From NCBI GenBank assembly GCA_015039465.1, contig MU129988.1, positions 381,745 to 445,744 on the forward strand: a stretch of DNA of 64,000 bases. The letters run 5' to 3'. Shown piece by piece: positions 34,580-47,368 of the stretch (position 1 is the first letter of the stretch; each line of letters opens with the position of its first letter). The stretch is from Phlegmacium glaucopus (taxonomy: Eukaryota > Basidiomycota > Agaricomycetes > Agaricales > Cortinariaceae). A program made the translations under genes and the position numbers. Below the pieces are notes generated by a model. It was not told the DNA's origin, did not search any database, and worked only from the letters and a program-made list of their open reading frames with translations.

Positions 34580-35823
34580 ATGTCAAGCTCAGTTAGCGGT
34601 ACTAGTACTGCAACGGCAAGCTCTACCGCGGCGCCGAGATGTGTAACTGCAATTCCAGGCAAAAATGGCAATGTACCACCCGATGCATGCAATGCCCTGT
34701 ATTTCTACAACCCATCTTTTACTGCTGCCATTATTTTCTCTGTCGTATTTGGGATTTTACTTGGAGTACACATCCTACAATCGATTTTGTATCGAAAGGT
34801 TTGTCGCGTCTATATGTTTAGAGGCGTGAAAGACATACTGATGATGATTGTTATGTAGAAGTTTTGCTGGGTCATCATTATGGGTGCTGCATGGGAGACC
34901 GCATCATTTATATTGCGCATCCTTGGCACTAGGAATCAACAGGAAGTAGTTTTCGCCATCGTCTCCCCAATCTTATTCTTGCTGGCACCGTTGTGTAAGC
35001 CTGATCCCAAACCTCTCCCGCCCCGCCTCTAACTATTGTTTACAGGGATAAACGCCTTTGACTATATGATACTCGGTCGAATGGTCTATTATTTTCTGCC
35101 AGAACGAGAGCTTTATCACATTCCTGCCACGCGCTTCTCGGTCATCTTTGTCTCGCTTGACATCGTTTCATTCCTTGTGCAAGCCACTGGTGGAGTCATC
35201 GTCTCAGGAACGAATGAATCTGCACACTTGCTGAAAATCGGTCAATGGATATACATAGGTGGGGTCGGAGTACAACAACTCTTTATCGTTCTGTTCCTGG
35301 CGATGGTGATACGCTTTCATCGAAGAATTTTGGAATTGGAAGTTAAGGGTACTTTGTGGGAATCTGGTAAAATACATTGGAGGTGGCTATTATACGCCTT
35401 ATACGCCTCACTCGCGTTGATCTCGGTAGGCCTGCCATTGGATTCTGTTAACGCTATCAAGTTGAATTTATTTCTCAGATGCGGATTATTTATCGTCTTA
35501 TCGAATTCACGAGAGGGATCACCCCTAGTAATCCTCTTCCCTTTCATGAAGTTTACATGTACTGCCTCGATGCCCTGCCGATGGCGATTGCACTGTTTAT
35601 TATGTGTATCTCACATCCTGGGCGGACGCTTATTGGACCGGACTCGGAATTTCCAAAGGTCACGCGCAAAGAGAAGAAAGCAGCCAAAGCAGCCAAGAAG
35701 GCGGAGAAATTGGAGTTGAAGGCCGCCAAAAAAGTAGAAAAGCTGGGGTTGAAGGGAGGCTTACCCTCCCAACCACACCAAGAGCTTCCAGCAGGAGATC
35801 ATAATCATAGAGAGGCAGTGTAA
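34580..35823 (+). CDS. RTA1-family multi-pass membrane protein
   Basis: Four exons (34580-34798, 34859-34994, 35046-35425, 35479-35823) join in phase to 359 residues. There are seven hydrophobic segments, including FTAAIIFSVVFGILLGVHIL, WVIIMGAAWETASFILRI and IAIV-type helices. Family signatures are AWETASFILRI, FDYMILGRMVYYFLPER, LDIVSFLVQATGGV and RIIYRLIEFTRG, with HEVYMYCLDALPM. RTA1-like proteins (S. cerevisiae Rta1, Rsb1) sit in the plasma membrane and are linked to lipid translocation or export and resistance to membrane-active compounds. The tail is Lys/Ala-rich, with EKKAAKAAKKAEK repeats followed by LKAAKKVEK, and cytosolic. The exact substrate is unknown. Confidence 0.85.
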
Positions 35824-36039
35824 CAGGGTGTGATAGCCAACAGTATCTAGATCACGAAAGGTTGAAATTTAAGTAAAGCAGCAAGCAGTGTGGGATATAT
35901 GCGATGCTGCTGGTGTTTTGGGCATTATTTTATCGGACATTACTTATAGTACTATTACACTATGCAAATAATATTGTAGTCCAAAGTATAACAACAATGG
36001 ATCGTGAATGAACAAAAGGTTGCAGGACGTCCGGTCACT

Positions 36040-36135
36040 GCACTTCAGTTGATCTTCAAATGAGGTAGTAATTCTACAACATCCCATGCTGATCAGTCCA
36101 GGCGAGCTGAATACCAGTATCGTCTCGTACGGGTA
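36040..36135. repeat. Dispersed repeat shared with 46210-46320
   Basis: About 95 nt here (GGTAGTAATTCTACAACATC...) recur near 46240-46320 (GGTGGTAATTCTACAAAATC...). On the minus strand both encode the end of a Mid2-like membrane protein. The copy here carries a premature stop in that frame (GMLxNYY), so it looks like a decayed tail fragment. Only this tail was recognised, with no upstream exons. Confidence 0.45.
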
Positions 36136-36385
36136 AGACGAATAAACAAATTAGTAAACCAATGGTGTGAGGTAGATCATTGAGAAGACAAGGCCGTCGC
36201 GGTAGTTTTCTACATGCCAACTTTCATCCATCGAAAAATGGCATTGCAGAAAGTGCATAATTCTACCATTCACACGACATTCGCTTTTTACTGAGATTTA
36301 AGCCTCAGGCTTCCGAGATACATAGGGTTAGGTAAATGGCAATTGGAACACCTACAAATATCTATTGAAAAGCGAGAGGTTTTGT

Positions 36386-36443
36386 GAGTTTAATCGAAAC
36401 TGGATGACTGTACGAGTTTTGTCATTCAGTTTCGATTAAACTC
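36386..36443. repeat. Perfect 17-bp inverted repeat (hairpin)
   Basis: GAGTTTAATCGAAACTG at 36386-36402 is repeated exactly in reverse complement at 36427-36443, with a 24-nt spacer whose ends (GATGAC and GTCATT) pair further. It lies in a gap of about 890 nt between the RTA1 and Sec14-like genes. No flanking target duplication was recognised. It could be a remnant of a short inverted-repeat element or a structured RNA segment. Confidence 0.55.
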
Positions 36444-36711
36444 AACCAACATTCGAAACCGGCCTCGAAACCGGTCGGTAGACTCTACCGTAGAATACGG
36501 CTAATGCATGTCCGACAGACATAACCGTACCAAGGATCAGTTACGTAATGACGTTACCCGCATTTCATAACTCCAGGCATGAGTGCAGCCTGTGCAGGCC
36601 TTGTACACGCTCTTCTCATTGTTGACCACCGGTCACTTTATATTGTCACTGTCCAGCCACATTATCATTCGCAGTCGCAGCGGCTTTCTGATTAGATTCC
36701 ATTGCATTCTC

Positions 36712-37893
36712 ATGGGTGACAACGTATCCCCCGCCAATGGAGGTTCCGCCACCAGTATTACACACTCAATGGCTGGACATCTGGGCCATCTTACGGCTCA
36801 GCAGGAGCAAGCTTTCACCACATTTAAAGAGAACCTTGTAAAGGCCAACTTGTATACCCCGTGTTCAGACAACCACGAAGCTTCTCACGATGATCCAACG
36901 TTACTGTATGTCATCCTACTCGATATCTAATGTACTGGAGTCCAATTCAACCTATTACAGTCGTTTCTTGAGAGCCAGGAGTTTTAACCCGGAAGCGGCC
37001 CAAAAACAATTTTCGGCTTCTGAAGACTGGAGGAAGAAACATAATGTTGCTCAAGTGTATTACAGCACCAAGTCCGAAGACCTTGAGTATTCTAGACGTT
37101 TTTACCCATGTTGGACCGGACGACGAGATAAAGTAAGTAAGGTTGCAAAGCAATCCTTCGATATTTCGTTTCTCCTTACGGGTATTCTTCATTCTAGCTC
37201 GGCCTACCTCTCTATGTCTATCGATTGGCTTCCCTAGAGCCTTTACAAAAAGAGCTAGATGCGATTCCGTTAGAAACAAGGTTTCTTCGAATGTAAGCTC
37301 TCAATCTAACTCCACGCGCGCCAATCACTCATTATCAATAGAGTTGCTTTATACGAATATATGACGCGATTTACTTTCCCACTATGCTCCCATTTACCAC
37401 ATGCTACCTCTCCAACACCTATCTCATCCACAACTTCCATTATCGACCTTGGTGAAGTTTCCTTTGCCTCGTTGTGGCAACTCCGGCACCATCTTCAAGA
37501 GGCTTCAAGCTTATCTACAGCTAATTATCCTGAAACACTTCACCACGTTGCTATCGTCAATTCCCCTTCTTTCTTTCCCACCATATGGCGCTGGATCAAG
37601 GTGGGCAAATGTATGTCTCTAATCACTTAGAAACAAATCTTCATCTTCTGCTATAGGGCTGGTTCGACGAAGGCACTCGTCGTAAAATACATGTTCTGGG
37701 TAGAGATCCAGGATCTACCCTACTCGAACTTGTCGATGCTCAGAATCTTCCTGCTTCTTATGGAGGAGAGCTTGAATGGAAGTACGGCGATGAGCCCAAT
37801 ACTGACGAGGAAACAAAAGCGTTACTTTCTCAATTACCCAAAGGTCCTGTGATTTTTGTTAATGGAACCACCATGGCAGCCCCACCCCCATAA
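36712..37893 (+). CDS. CRAL-TRIO (Sec14-like) lipid-binding protein
   Basis: Five exons (36712-36905, 36961-37132, 37198-37292, 37342-37600, 37657-37893) join in phase to 318 residues. The N-terminal CRAL-TRIO-N helices end in TLLRFLRARSFNPEAAQKQF, the signature segment of the family. The lipid-binding fold follows: YPCWTGRRDKLGLPLYVYRL, then IIDLGEVSFASLW, NYPETLHHVAIVNSPSFFP and IHVLGRDPGSTLLELVDA. The end ELEWKYGDEPNTDEETK resembles the C-terminus of Sec14 (YGGxxxxP/W). Such proteins exchange phosphatidylinositol and phosphatidylcholine between membranes and support Golgi export. It is one of several paralogues usual in fungi, so the precise lipid is not known. No break. Confidence 0.88.
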
Positions 37894-38056
37894 ATATCAG
37901 TGTCATTTTCTATGTACACACACATGGGTATAAGAGCAAAGAATGTAATGCTTAATCTGAAACTACAGTATTAGAATAGAATAGAACAACATCGTAATAA
38001 TAATAACTCATGCAAAGCACTTGAGGAAAAGGAAAAATAAACGAAAGTCATGCAAT

Positions 38057-41000
38057 CTAGAAAAATTCATCTTCTTCGGGTTCTGCTGTTAACCCGTCTT
38101 CGTTCCAAATCTCAATGAACTATGTATCAACTGTTATCACATGTGTTGATGGTTAAAAGAAGATTTCACATACTTTTGTTTTTTGTGCATCAGCATCAGC
38201 CGTAGTGAGCAACGGTGTAGTAGCAAATGGTAGCCGGCTCCACGATATTGGGTGTTCGTGCCGTTGCGTTGCAGCTTTGTCCCCGATCGCGCTTTTCTTT
38301 CCAATGGCAAATTTGTTACATTTGCTACAATGGATTACAAATAAGGAATTTGCAAAGATAAAAAATATGATCGACTCACTTTTCAGATAGTGAATAAAGA
38401 GTTTTCAAATGCGCTTTCAAAAGCATGACCATTGCGATTATCACAGATGTCCGCATTAGCTGTACCTTGTCGTACTCCTTTGCGTTGGCAGCTATTGTAA
38501 ATTGAGTTAGGACATGATATCAAGGAAGATACCGCCTGCCTACCTTCTGTAGGGACGATGTCTATAGCAGGTTCCTATGCAAGAGTTTAACTTCAAATAT
38601 CCATGACAGAAGTTATAACCCACCGTTGTTGTTTCGATAACAGGCGCGATGGCCTCAGGCCGAGATGTCCCGTGCAGAGTAGTAAGTAAGTGTGATGGAG
38701 AAATAATCTCCAGCAACTGCATTCCAGTAGTAGAAAGAACGCTTGTAAGGGACTTGATAACGGTGAAAACCTCCTCTTGAGTCTTGTAATCGAATGTGGC
38801 AAAGTTCTCGGCCATATATCTAGTGTAGTTGACATTATCCTGGAGCAAGTTGTTAAAGGTAAGAAATAGGACATCTATAGAGAATCCGGACCTGCGTCGT
38901 ATCATAAGACGAGTTCTCTTGGAATACCTTGACTAGCGATTTCAGGAAGTCTTGTCGCGTTTGTCGCTTTTCACGGACGTGCGAATACCATCGTTGCAGA
39001 AGAGCAATAGGTGTAGGTTGCAAGCGGAAACCTGGACAATCTAAGATGCGTACAGGTGATAAGAAATTGTGGCTACCTTGTACCGGGCCGGCAGACATTT
39101 TCTTCTGATAATCGTAGGATGCTCGGGCACTGACAGTATACCGAGTATTAAGAAGGGACGCATGCTTTCCTTGCAGAATTGCATGCAATGCGCTTGCCCT
39201 GTTGCTAACTGCAGTCGCAGGGCTAGTCTCAAGAGCGACGATAACGGGAAAAGACTGAATCGAAAATATTAGGGTCGCACGATGTAGGTTATCATCTTGT
39301 CATACCTGAAGGGGATGGGCAAGACCCTGTTTGATTGTAAAACTCAGAACATCGATTGCGACTGCTTGAATCTGAGTATTCTGAGAGAGTGCAGCCTCCA
39401 ATACATGATTCAAATAGCGCTGGACGATTGCTGAACTGACACTACAGGCCAAATGTGAGTAGTCGGTCTCGTGAAAAGCCATTTGCGTTACCCAGAGTCT
39501 GCAAAACCATCAGTGTTTCCGACTAGTTCTTCCATGTTCACCTCGGTAGGTTTTGACTTGGCCTTGGTAGTTTCTACTGACAATTAAACATATATACATG
39601 TCAGAAGCTCTGAAGTTACCTTTCTCTTTTGCACTATGTTTGGATGCTTCAGAGACTAGGAAGTCTTGGATGATCTTCAACAAGCGTCCGCGGCCGTCTT
39701 CTTCAGGAGACGCAAAGATCTCATCCATAACAGAGGCCGAGCGTGGTAGCGTCATCAAGGTCGGTTGAGCACGGAAAAGGAAGCCTGAGAGGGTCAGCTT
39801 GCTGTTCAGCGACAGTGGTTAGAAGGATGTCAAAGAGACAGACCGAGACATTGTAGGAGACGGCCCCGGAGCGAAGGGTTGATGTATTTCTCGTAAATAG
39901 TCAACAACGAGTTGTAGATATACTCAGTTATTGAACCCTAATTTAGAAGTGTGAGCTACCAAGTGATCATAAATTGATAAACAGAGTAACAATACCTGTG
40001 ATACGTTGTTCAGATCAGGTGCAAGGGCTACACAGGGAATCAATATCCAAAGCCCAGTGATCGGATCCGAATACGCACTTGAATGTTCTTTACGGACGGT
40101 GTCAAAATTGCAATTCTCTGCGAGCAACGATACGATGTTGACCAGGGCGATGAGAGTGCGAACGTCGTTGGCCGTTAGTTCCTGGGAAGCTGGTCGTTTG
40201 ATTGCTTGCTGCAGTCGAGCTAATGATCCCAATAAAGTCATCCAGCTAATTTCCTCCCAAACCGAGAAAAGTACTAACCATTGCAAGACTTGAGGAGGTT
40301 TACTAGTCTCACAAAGTCGTGGGTTAGATGTTGCACAACAATACACAAACACGCGACAGTTTCCTGTAGGAGCTAAAAAGAACATTTAAATACAGCACTG
40401 AAAAGATAAATCCAAAACTCAAACCTGAACACCTCCAACAGAAGGCTTGATTATCATCGGCTGCAAGGTTGCTTGTAGCTCCTGTCCAAATTTTACGGCT
40501 GTCTTCGGCATGTGAGGGATCGTTACTCTGAATATCTTGAGAAGATAATCAGAAGTGGCCAATTCCTCGACCTAACAAAACTCTGTGATTAAAGAAACTG
40601 AAAACACGAGAAAAGTTTCATACCGTGCTTGCGTTCTTGAGGTAAGGCAAAAGTGTCGACGCATTGGTCCCGGAAAGGATTGAAGGATAGGCGGAGGTGA
40701 GGAGATAGATTGTCCTAATACAATTAATAACGGTCTGAGGCAGAGGCATAAGCGTTGAGTCCACACTGGTAAAACGGCCATACTCACGAATCCAGGAAGA
40801 TCTGAGGCATCCACCAAGCCATCAATCAAGGCTTCGCAGATCTCTGCATAACGGGCATGTAAGGAAGATGCTTCAGTCCCATCCTTATCGACCATAATCT
40901 TGTGCAATATATCTTCCAAAGGGGATTGCCTATCTTTGAAATTAGCAGACGTGCCCATGATCACGGCAACTTTGGACAAAAGAGCAGTTTTGTCGTGCGA

Positions 41001-44000
41001 ATTGCTTGCTGGAGCTGCAGTCCTCGTCTTCAAAGCGGAGGCTAACGGCAAGGGAGGGAACCAGAGTTCTTCGATTGTCTTGATGGCTAGATCCTTGACA
41101 GTTTCGTCTTCGTCGAGCACTCGGAGAACAAGTCGAGTAGCAATATCAATCCGACGACTGTTATCATCTGTGACGCCATAGAAGGACTTCAAGAGCTTGA
41201 TAACACGTTTCCTTACGCCTAAACCTGTATCCTGTGTTAACACATAAGTACATCGAAACATCAAAGCATACAAAGAGCTCACCGCAATGCGATCCGCAAT
41301 CTTCTGGTAGTAATCACCTGCTACCTCGGGCGAATCAATCATATACTTTCCAATCAACTCAACGGCAGCGTCGCGGACAGCAGGTGAACTGTCTAGTAGA
41401 TGACTTTCGATTCCGCGACGGACATTTGCCTAGATAAAGGATAAGTCAAACCCTAGCTTCATCACTAAAGAAAAGACTAACAGTAGAGAGAATGGTAGCG
41501 TCGCTAGTAACAATTTGCCCAAGGGCACGAAGAGCTTTGGTGCGCATGAAAATGGCAGGTGCGTCAAGAGCCATAAGTATTATGCCCAAAATCGGATTGA
41601 ACGAATTGCGAAGGCTTTGGATAGTGCCAAGCTCTTCTGATAGTCCATCGACACGCAGGACTTCCTCCTGAGACCTAGAAATAATGGAATCAAAAATTTG
41701 TGGGCAGCAATCATTGTCAAAACTATCAAGATTGCATACCCTATATTGAATACATCTGAAGCCGAATCTTTCCAAACTTCACGCAGAGCAGTTTTAAGTC
41801 TCTGTCCGAATGCTAAAGTCATGCTCGCGTCTTTGATATTTAAGTCTTCATCCTCGTCTGGGTTATCAATGGATCGATGAATTTGTTTCAGGGCGGCTGC
41901 TAGCTCTTGGCCCAACATAGCAGCAGTTAATTCCCGAGCGCTCTGCGGAGACGACGTGTGACCATCACAAAAGCTTATACCTACGACAGATACTTACATC
42001 ATATGCTTGATCCTCTGAGGAGCGTTTAGATAGGTGAGAAGCTACGTCGCGATGAGCATCCAAAAACTTGTTAAGATATTTGATGTTGGTATTAGAGACG
42101 ATCTGCCGGCATCATTAGAGAATGATAGGAAGAATAAGTCAAGAAAAATGGTAACCTCGTCCAGGGGCTTCAAAGCCTTTCTTGATGCAGACTCACGAGT
42201 CTCTTGTTGTACCTTCAAGATGCTAGTTCGGATACGGGCAGCAATAACACCCAGGTGATCAAGAGCTATCGTTTTCGCAGCATTGGAGTCCGTTTGGGAG
42301 TTCGTTTTCACGTCATCCAGGGAAGAAACCTGCAAAAGTGAATAGAAATATCAGAGTTATAGGGAAGGCTGCCCCACGAGATACGCACCATGAACTTCGA
42401 GGCAATGGTTAATATAAGACTAGCTGCAGGCCATTCTGGCCAGAACAAAACCGTGAGAAGGTCGTCGATCAAGTTGTCAAAGATTGCCCGATATTCTGCT
42501 TCATTGGAATTTTTCGTCGCCTTCCCTTTACCAGATCTACCCTAATGATTAGAAAGGGAATAATAAAAGGGAGGATCCTTGCTACCTTTGCGTAAGGAAA
42601 ATTATTATCGTCTTCGCTGCTTTAGTTGCAGACTCTAAACCAGAACCATACAAACGAATTTCCTGTCAAATCATTCAGAGATCAACAAGAGAGAGAAAAA
42701 TAGGTATAAACCGACCTCCTGATCTGTCTCATCGAGGAATGGCTCCGGTGGTCCAGGCTGACTTTCGGAAAAGCTTTCTTGTCTGCGTAGGGCAAATTTA
42801 TTTTGTCGAACTTTTTCAATTTTCCTAGCCTCTAGTCGTACATCATGAGCCGAAGTTTGCACCAGCTGTAAAAGCAAAGCGGAGACAGTCCTAATAGAGC
42901 GACCATCACGTAATCTGTGCGCAATTATAGTTATAGTTAGAACGACATGACGCCAGATAATTGAACCAACCGAAACTGTCCAGCCTTCTGTTTCGTGTCG
43001 TTAAGCTTGATCAAGGAAGTCAGGATCTCTTCAATGATCCATGACCTCTGATCTTCGTGATTAGCAAATATCTACCGAAAAAAAAATTATTTGTGAGAAA
43101 AATTCGAAGTTATCAACAAACGAGAAAACGTAGAAAACGTAGAAAACGTACACTTCGAATCAAGGACAGAGCATCCAATCGAAGACCCCTCATAGCAGAT
43201 TTACCCAAAGTTTTGATAACAACATTATCCTTCTTTCCTTTTCCATCGCCATCACCTCCAGTGTCCACGACGAAGAACGGACCAATTGCGATATATACGA
43301 CTTGAATGATGATTGAATCCGACATGGCGACGGTCTCTGCGTTTACGAGATTGTTGATTCGCGGCAGAACGGCGGACAGTGCCTGAAAAGTTTCGCCCAA
43401 CTGGCGTCGATGTCCTAAAGCGACGGACATTGTATTTTTTATGATGCTGTGAAGAATACGGTTATGACTGAGATTGATGCCTATCTCAGCGGATGCTTCG
43501 ACAAAAGGGTAAAGAATCTTGCTAAGTTGGTTTTTGATGGTGTTTAGACAAGCTGTTATCAATTCCTCGGAATAGAGCTAGAAAGTGGCTCAGTGGGCAA
43601 GATATATGCGTCTTTGAATCTGAACTTGCCTGTTTGGTAAGCCTGTCGCTTCCTAGAAGTGCGATACAGCAGTCAGCAGCGACGATGCTATCCCGAGCAA
43701 CATCCAACAGTCTTGACAGCTTATCAAAGTCGGCGTCTGCCAAGTCCGGAGCACCTTGTTCTTCAACTGGCATTGCTGCGTCCATTTCATCCTCGTCTTT
43801 GGGTGTTTGCGACTTGGAACGTGTATCACTTTTCTTCGTCTTCCCATTCTTCTTGGCAACAGGTTTTCGAGGGGACGATTTAGTAGATGACGGCGCATAG
43901 TGGGTGGCATGATACAAAAATGGGTCGATGTCTTCGCCAGCCCTCACGCTACGATCGAGTAATTTGAGTAATCGAGAAAGAGTCTGTGTGTCTACGTCTG

Positions 44001-45691
44001 CCATTCTGCCTTTCGCACGTGGAGTACCCAATACGCCTCCCGTTGTCTGACGCAGTCGTTTTGTAGGACGAGCAACTTGTCCGATGTATTTTGTTAATTT
44101 GCGTACAATAGTGGGCGAAAGCAGAGGCCGAGCGCAATCAGTAGATAAAGGTGAAAAAAAGTCGTGATTCAGTTCGTTGATGTCAATATCAGCTGGGAGG
44201 GCGTCTTCCGCCTCAAAAATATCGTCAATCAAAGAGGTAAGTTTCTCAAGAGGACCTTGGAAATATCATTATTTGAATGTTCACTTGAGAGATCGAGTAA
44301 AAGATACCGACCTCGCTCATCCCGATCGCCCGTGCGACGAGCAGAGCTCTTAACAGAATCCCTGACAGAATCATTGACACTCCTTCCTTTCGTTGGGCTA
44401 AATAGAATATCGTCCTCTGAACCGTAGCCTCCCAGATCATCTGGCGTGTCTTGCACTTTCTTTTTGCCCGTTCTCGAGTCAATAATCATCGAGCCCTGAC
44501 GAGACGAAGGTGTTGACCAAGGACTGGGGGGTACGGAGACATAAGCTAGATTGACGACTCGTTTGGCACTTGGAGTCGCATTGACAGATATCTGAGACGC
44601 TGAACTCATAGCTGAACTCGGAGTTAGGGGAGCCTTAGACTGAGGAGTTTTAGGCAATGTGGATTGGCTTCCAGAATGAGAAGGGAATGACTTCATGGAA
44701 TGCATGCGCTTAATTGAGGGAGATTCCATTTCCGCTACTGGCTTCCGTTTTCTTGGAGTCACGGCAAATACAGAAGTGTGTGATTGGATCGCGAGTGGGT
44801 CTGGACTTTCTTCAGGTAGCATTGTCTTTGCCTTCGGAGGCGGCGTAACAGCACGGAGGGTAGCAGAGCGAACTAGAGGCTCAGGCCGAGGGGGGTTTAT
44901 TTGACGAGTTTTTTGCTCCAAAAAATCTTCATAGAACGCGTGCGAGTCTTGAGGCTGATATAATTTCGGCGGTGGAGGCGGGTGTTTCGGTTGTGATGGC
45001 GGACCCCCCAAAGCAAATGCTAGAGAAGATGAAGAAGCGTTGATACCCGGAGGTGGCGGAGTAGGATACGCAGTGCTGGGAGTAGTTCGGTGTAAAACAG
45101 ACTGGGCAAATGGCCTCGTTTGAAAGGACGAATTAGGCACGGAGGGCGCCCATTCCGTATGTTCTGGGTACTGATAAGACCTGGAGTTCCGACGATATAA
45201 GTACGATGCATATATGCGCCTGTCCAATACGTACGGGCCCGCTTGTTCGTTTAACATTCTCACAGCATCATCCCGTGTGTTTTCCCAATAGCCAGAATCA
45301 TTGAGGGATGTTTGGGCAGCCAAGTACTGCATTTGGTTATCGTACTCTGAATATGGTGGTGGATTACCTTGGGGATAACTTGACTGATGGGTATTGTAAT
45401 AATCTGTGCGGTGGAACGTTGGTGCGGCAGTCAGGGTCATGCTACTGATATGCCGCGATACTAGATTGACTTTTAACATGCAAATAATTTCAGTACGTTC
45501 GGAGACTTACCATGATTTGTTGGTGTCGCAGATGCTGGTGGATAGACACCTAAAAGTGCACGCCCATTTTGAATCGAGTTCACAGTTGCGTCAGTAAGGT
45601 ATGTCGTCTGTGGATCCGAGGACTGTTGGTGACCATCATTCCTGTTATATCGACCATTACTTTGAGGATACCATTGCCGGTTGTGGTTCAT
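38057..45691 (-). CDS. Cohesin loader Scc2/Mis4 (adherin, NIPBL family)
   Basis: Starts at ATG 45691 with [20 protein letters not shown] and runs through many short introns to TAG at 38059-38057 (roughly 2,000 residues). The N-terminal 400 residues are disordered and Pro/Ser-rich. The body is HEAT-repeat protein with the [16 protein letters not shown] and [12 protein letters not shown] segments of fungal Scc2. The strongest family block is [20 protein letters not shown] followed by [20 protein letters not shown], found in Nipped-B, Mis4 and NIPBL. With Scc4 it loads cohesin onto DNA and activates the Smc ATPase in the nucleus. This is the largest gene of the window. Individual exon ends were not all verified. 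The C-terminus is acidic ([16 protein letters not shown]). Confidence 0.9.
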
Positions 45692-46227
45692 GATGAACAG
45701 CCCTGAACACAGCAGAGCAACAAATTACTCGCGTCGCGCAAATAGGAGGTCACACTCGTGACATTGATATCACAGGCAACTTACTCAACTGTCACTGCAA
45801 GTTGTGAAATTACGAAATTGGCTTGAAATTGACCCGATCCTCAGGCTGGTGTATGTACTGTCCTTACTCACTAACATACAAACCGGTATGGATATGAATC
45901 CTCTATACGAAATACTCAGAAGTACTGAGCGGAGATTGCGCCATCAATTTATCGATCGGATGCATAACCTTGACTCCCAAAAATGGATGGCTTGCGACAC
46001 CAACTGCCAATGCCTATTATATTGAACTCTGGGGCTTGAGCCTTGCCGATGAACCCATTAGCAAGAAGATTTAAGAAAAATATTACTGAAGGTATAAAAC
46101 ATTATACAATGAAGATAATTTTGATCGAGAGGGGAATTGCATATAATTGCTGTATAATCACGTATAAAGAAAGGACTAGGATATCGATTCATCCATATAA
46201 TATTGTCCCACTGCAGTCAGTCGATCT

Positions 46228-46985
46228 TCAAAATGAATAGACAGGAGGTGGTAATTCTACAAAATCCCCATGCTGATCAATCCGGGCAAGCTGAATACCA
46301 GCATTCTTGTCTCATGTAGGCTGGAAATTGTTACAAGTTATGGATGATGAGGACAAATGCACGGCTTGTGTCGCTTGTGTCTTTTGTTGCAATTGTGAAG
46401 CGCACCGGCTGATAAGTTCTTCTCGCAGCCTGTCGATCGACAAGGGAGTTGCGTTGTTAACTTGGATAATGCAAGTGGGAGAAAAGCCACGAGTGGGAGT
46501 GGGGACAAGGGAGACGAGGTATTTGTATTGGTTTCTGCTCTCATAGCCGCTCAAGTCACGGGTACGTTGTGAATTGGAGTAGAAATGAAGAGGAATACTG
46601 GGTGAAAGATGGAAGTAGTAGTCCGAAGTACTACCATTGAGGGATTGTTAAAAGTTTCAACAACAGCAACTGCTTCTTGCAACTCAGAGCACCGCTTTCG
46701 TCGACGGAGGAAGAAAATTGCTAGGGTGGCAAAGATAATTAGGGCCAAGCTGTCAATAACGCCCCCGACGATTGGCCATTTGTTGTGTCAAAAGATGCGT
46801 TGGAAATCCTATTAGTAGAATTAGAAGTACTCAACGATGGGCCAATAGGAATCACAGGGAATGTCGTGGAAAGACAAGATGGTGAAAAATCCAGACATCA
46901 TTTGTCCAGAGGACGAGCTAGACGATGGGGTTGGCGAATTGGCAGACTGAGAAAGTGAGCCAGAGTGGAGGTGGAGGTGCATCAT
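46228..46985 (-). pseudogene. Decayed Mid2-like single-pass membrane protein
   Basis: The minus strand shows, in order, a Ser/Thr-rich outer part (SSSSSGQMMSG, ISNASFDTTNGQS), a membrane segment GGVIDSLALIIFATLAIFFL followed at once by RRRKR, a helical stretch IDRLREELISRCASQLQQK, and a tail IQLARIDQHGDFVELPPPVY ending in TGA 46230-46228. This order (Ser/Thr-rich ectodomain, one helix, basic stop-transfer, PPxY-type tail) is that of fungal Mid2/WSC-like wall sensors. But the pieces lie in different frames with stops between them and no convincing introns, so the gene appears broken. A sequencing frameshift cannot be excluded. The tail recurs near 36040-36135. Confidence 0.55.
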
Positions 46986-47368
46986 TTTGAAGGAGGATGA
47001 CCGAAGGAGAAGGTAAAGGATAGAATAAGTTCCCTGTTAGTCTCATTAACTAACAGGTGAATAAAATGCAGTCGTTTGTCGCAAACGCTGAGTTTTCTCG
47101 TTAACTAATGCTGGTGTACGGCATACGCGAATCAGCCTGACCACCGAAGCCTGATGGTACAAAGGTAGAAATGGTTCGATCTTGTGAATGCCACAGCACG
47201 CACCTCGTGACGCGTTGTTTGACCTACGATTTATGCTTATGAAACATATAATTCATCGCCGGCTGCTCTATAGTCTACTTTATTACAGGTAAATGCAGCT
47301 ACGTGGCGTCGGATTTCAACATGTGAGAGGCAAAAAGTCTAAAAAAAATAGATGCGGCTACAGACAAG
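46986..47368. other. Intergenic stretch downstream of the MFS gene
   Basis: This stretch lies between the Mid2-like remnant and the 3' end of the MFS transporter. It holds a GCAAACG/CGTTTGC-type sequence near 47060-47085 but no gene. Confidence 0.4.
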
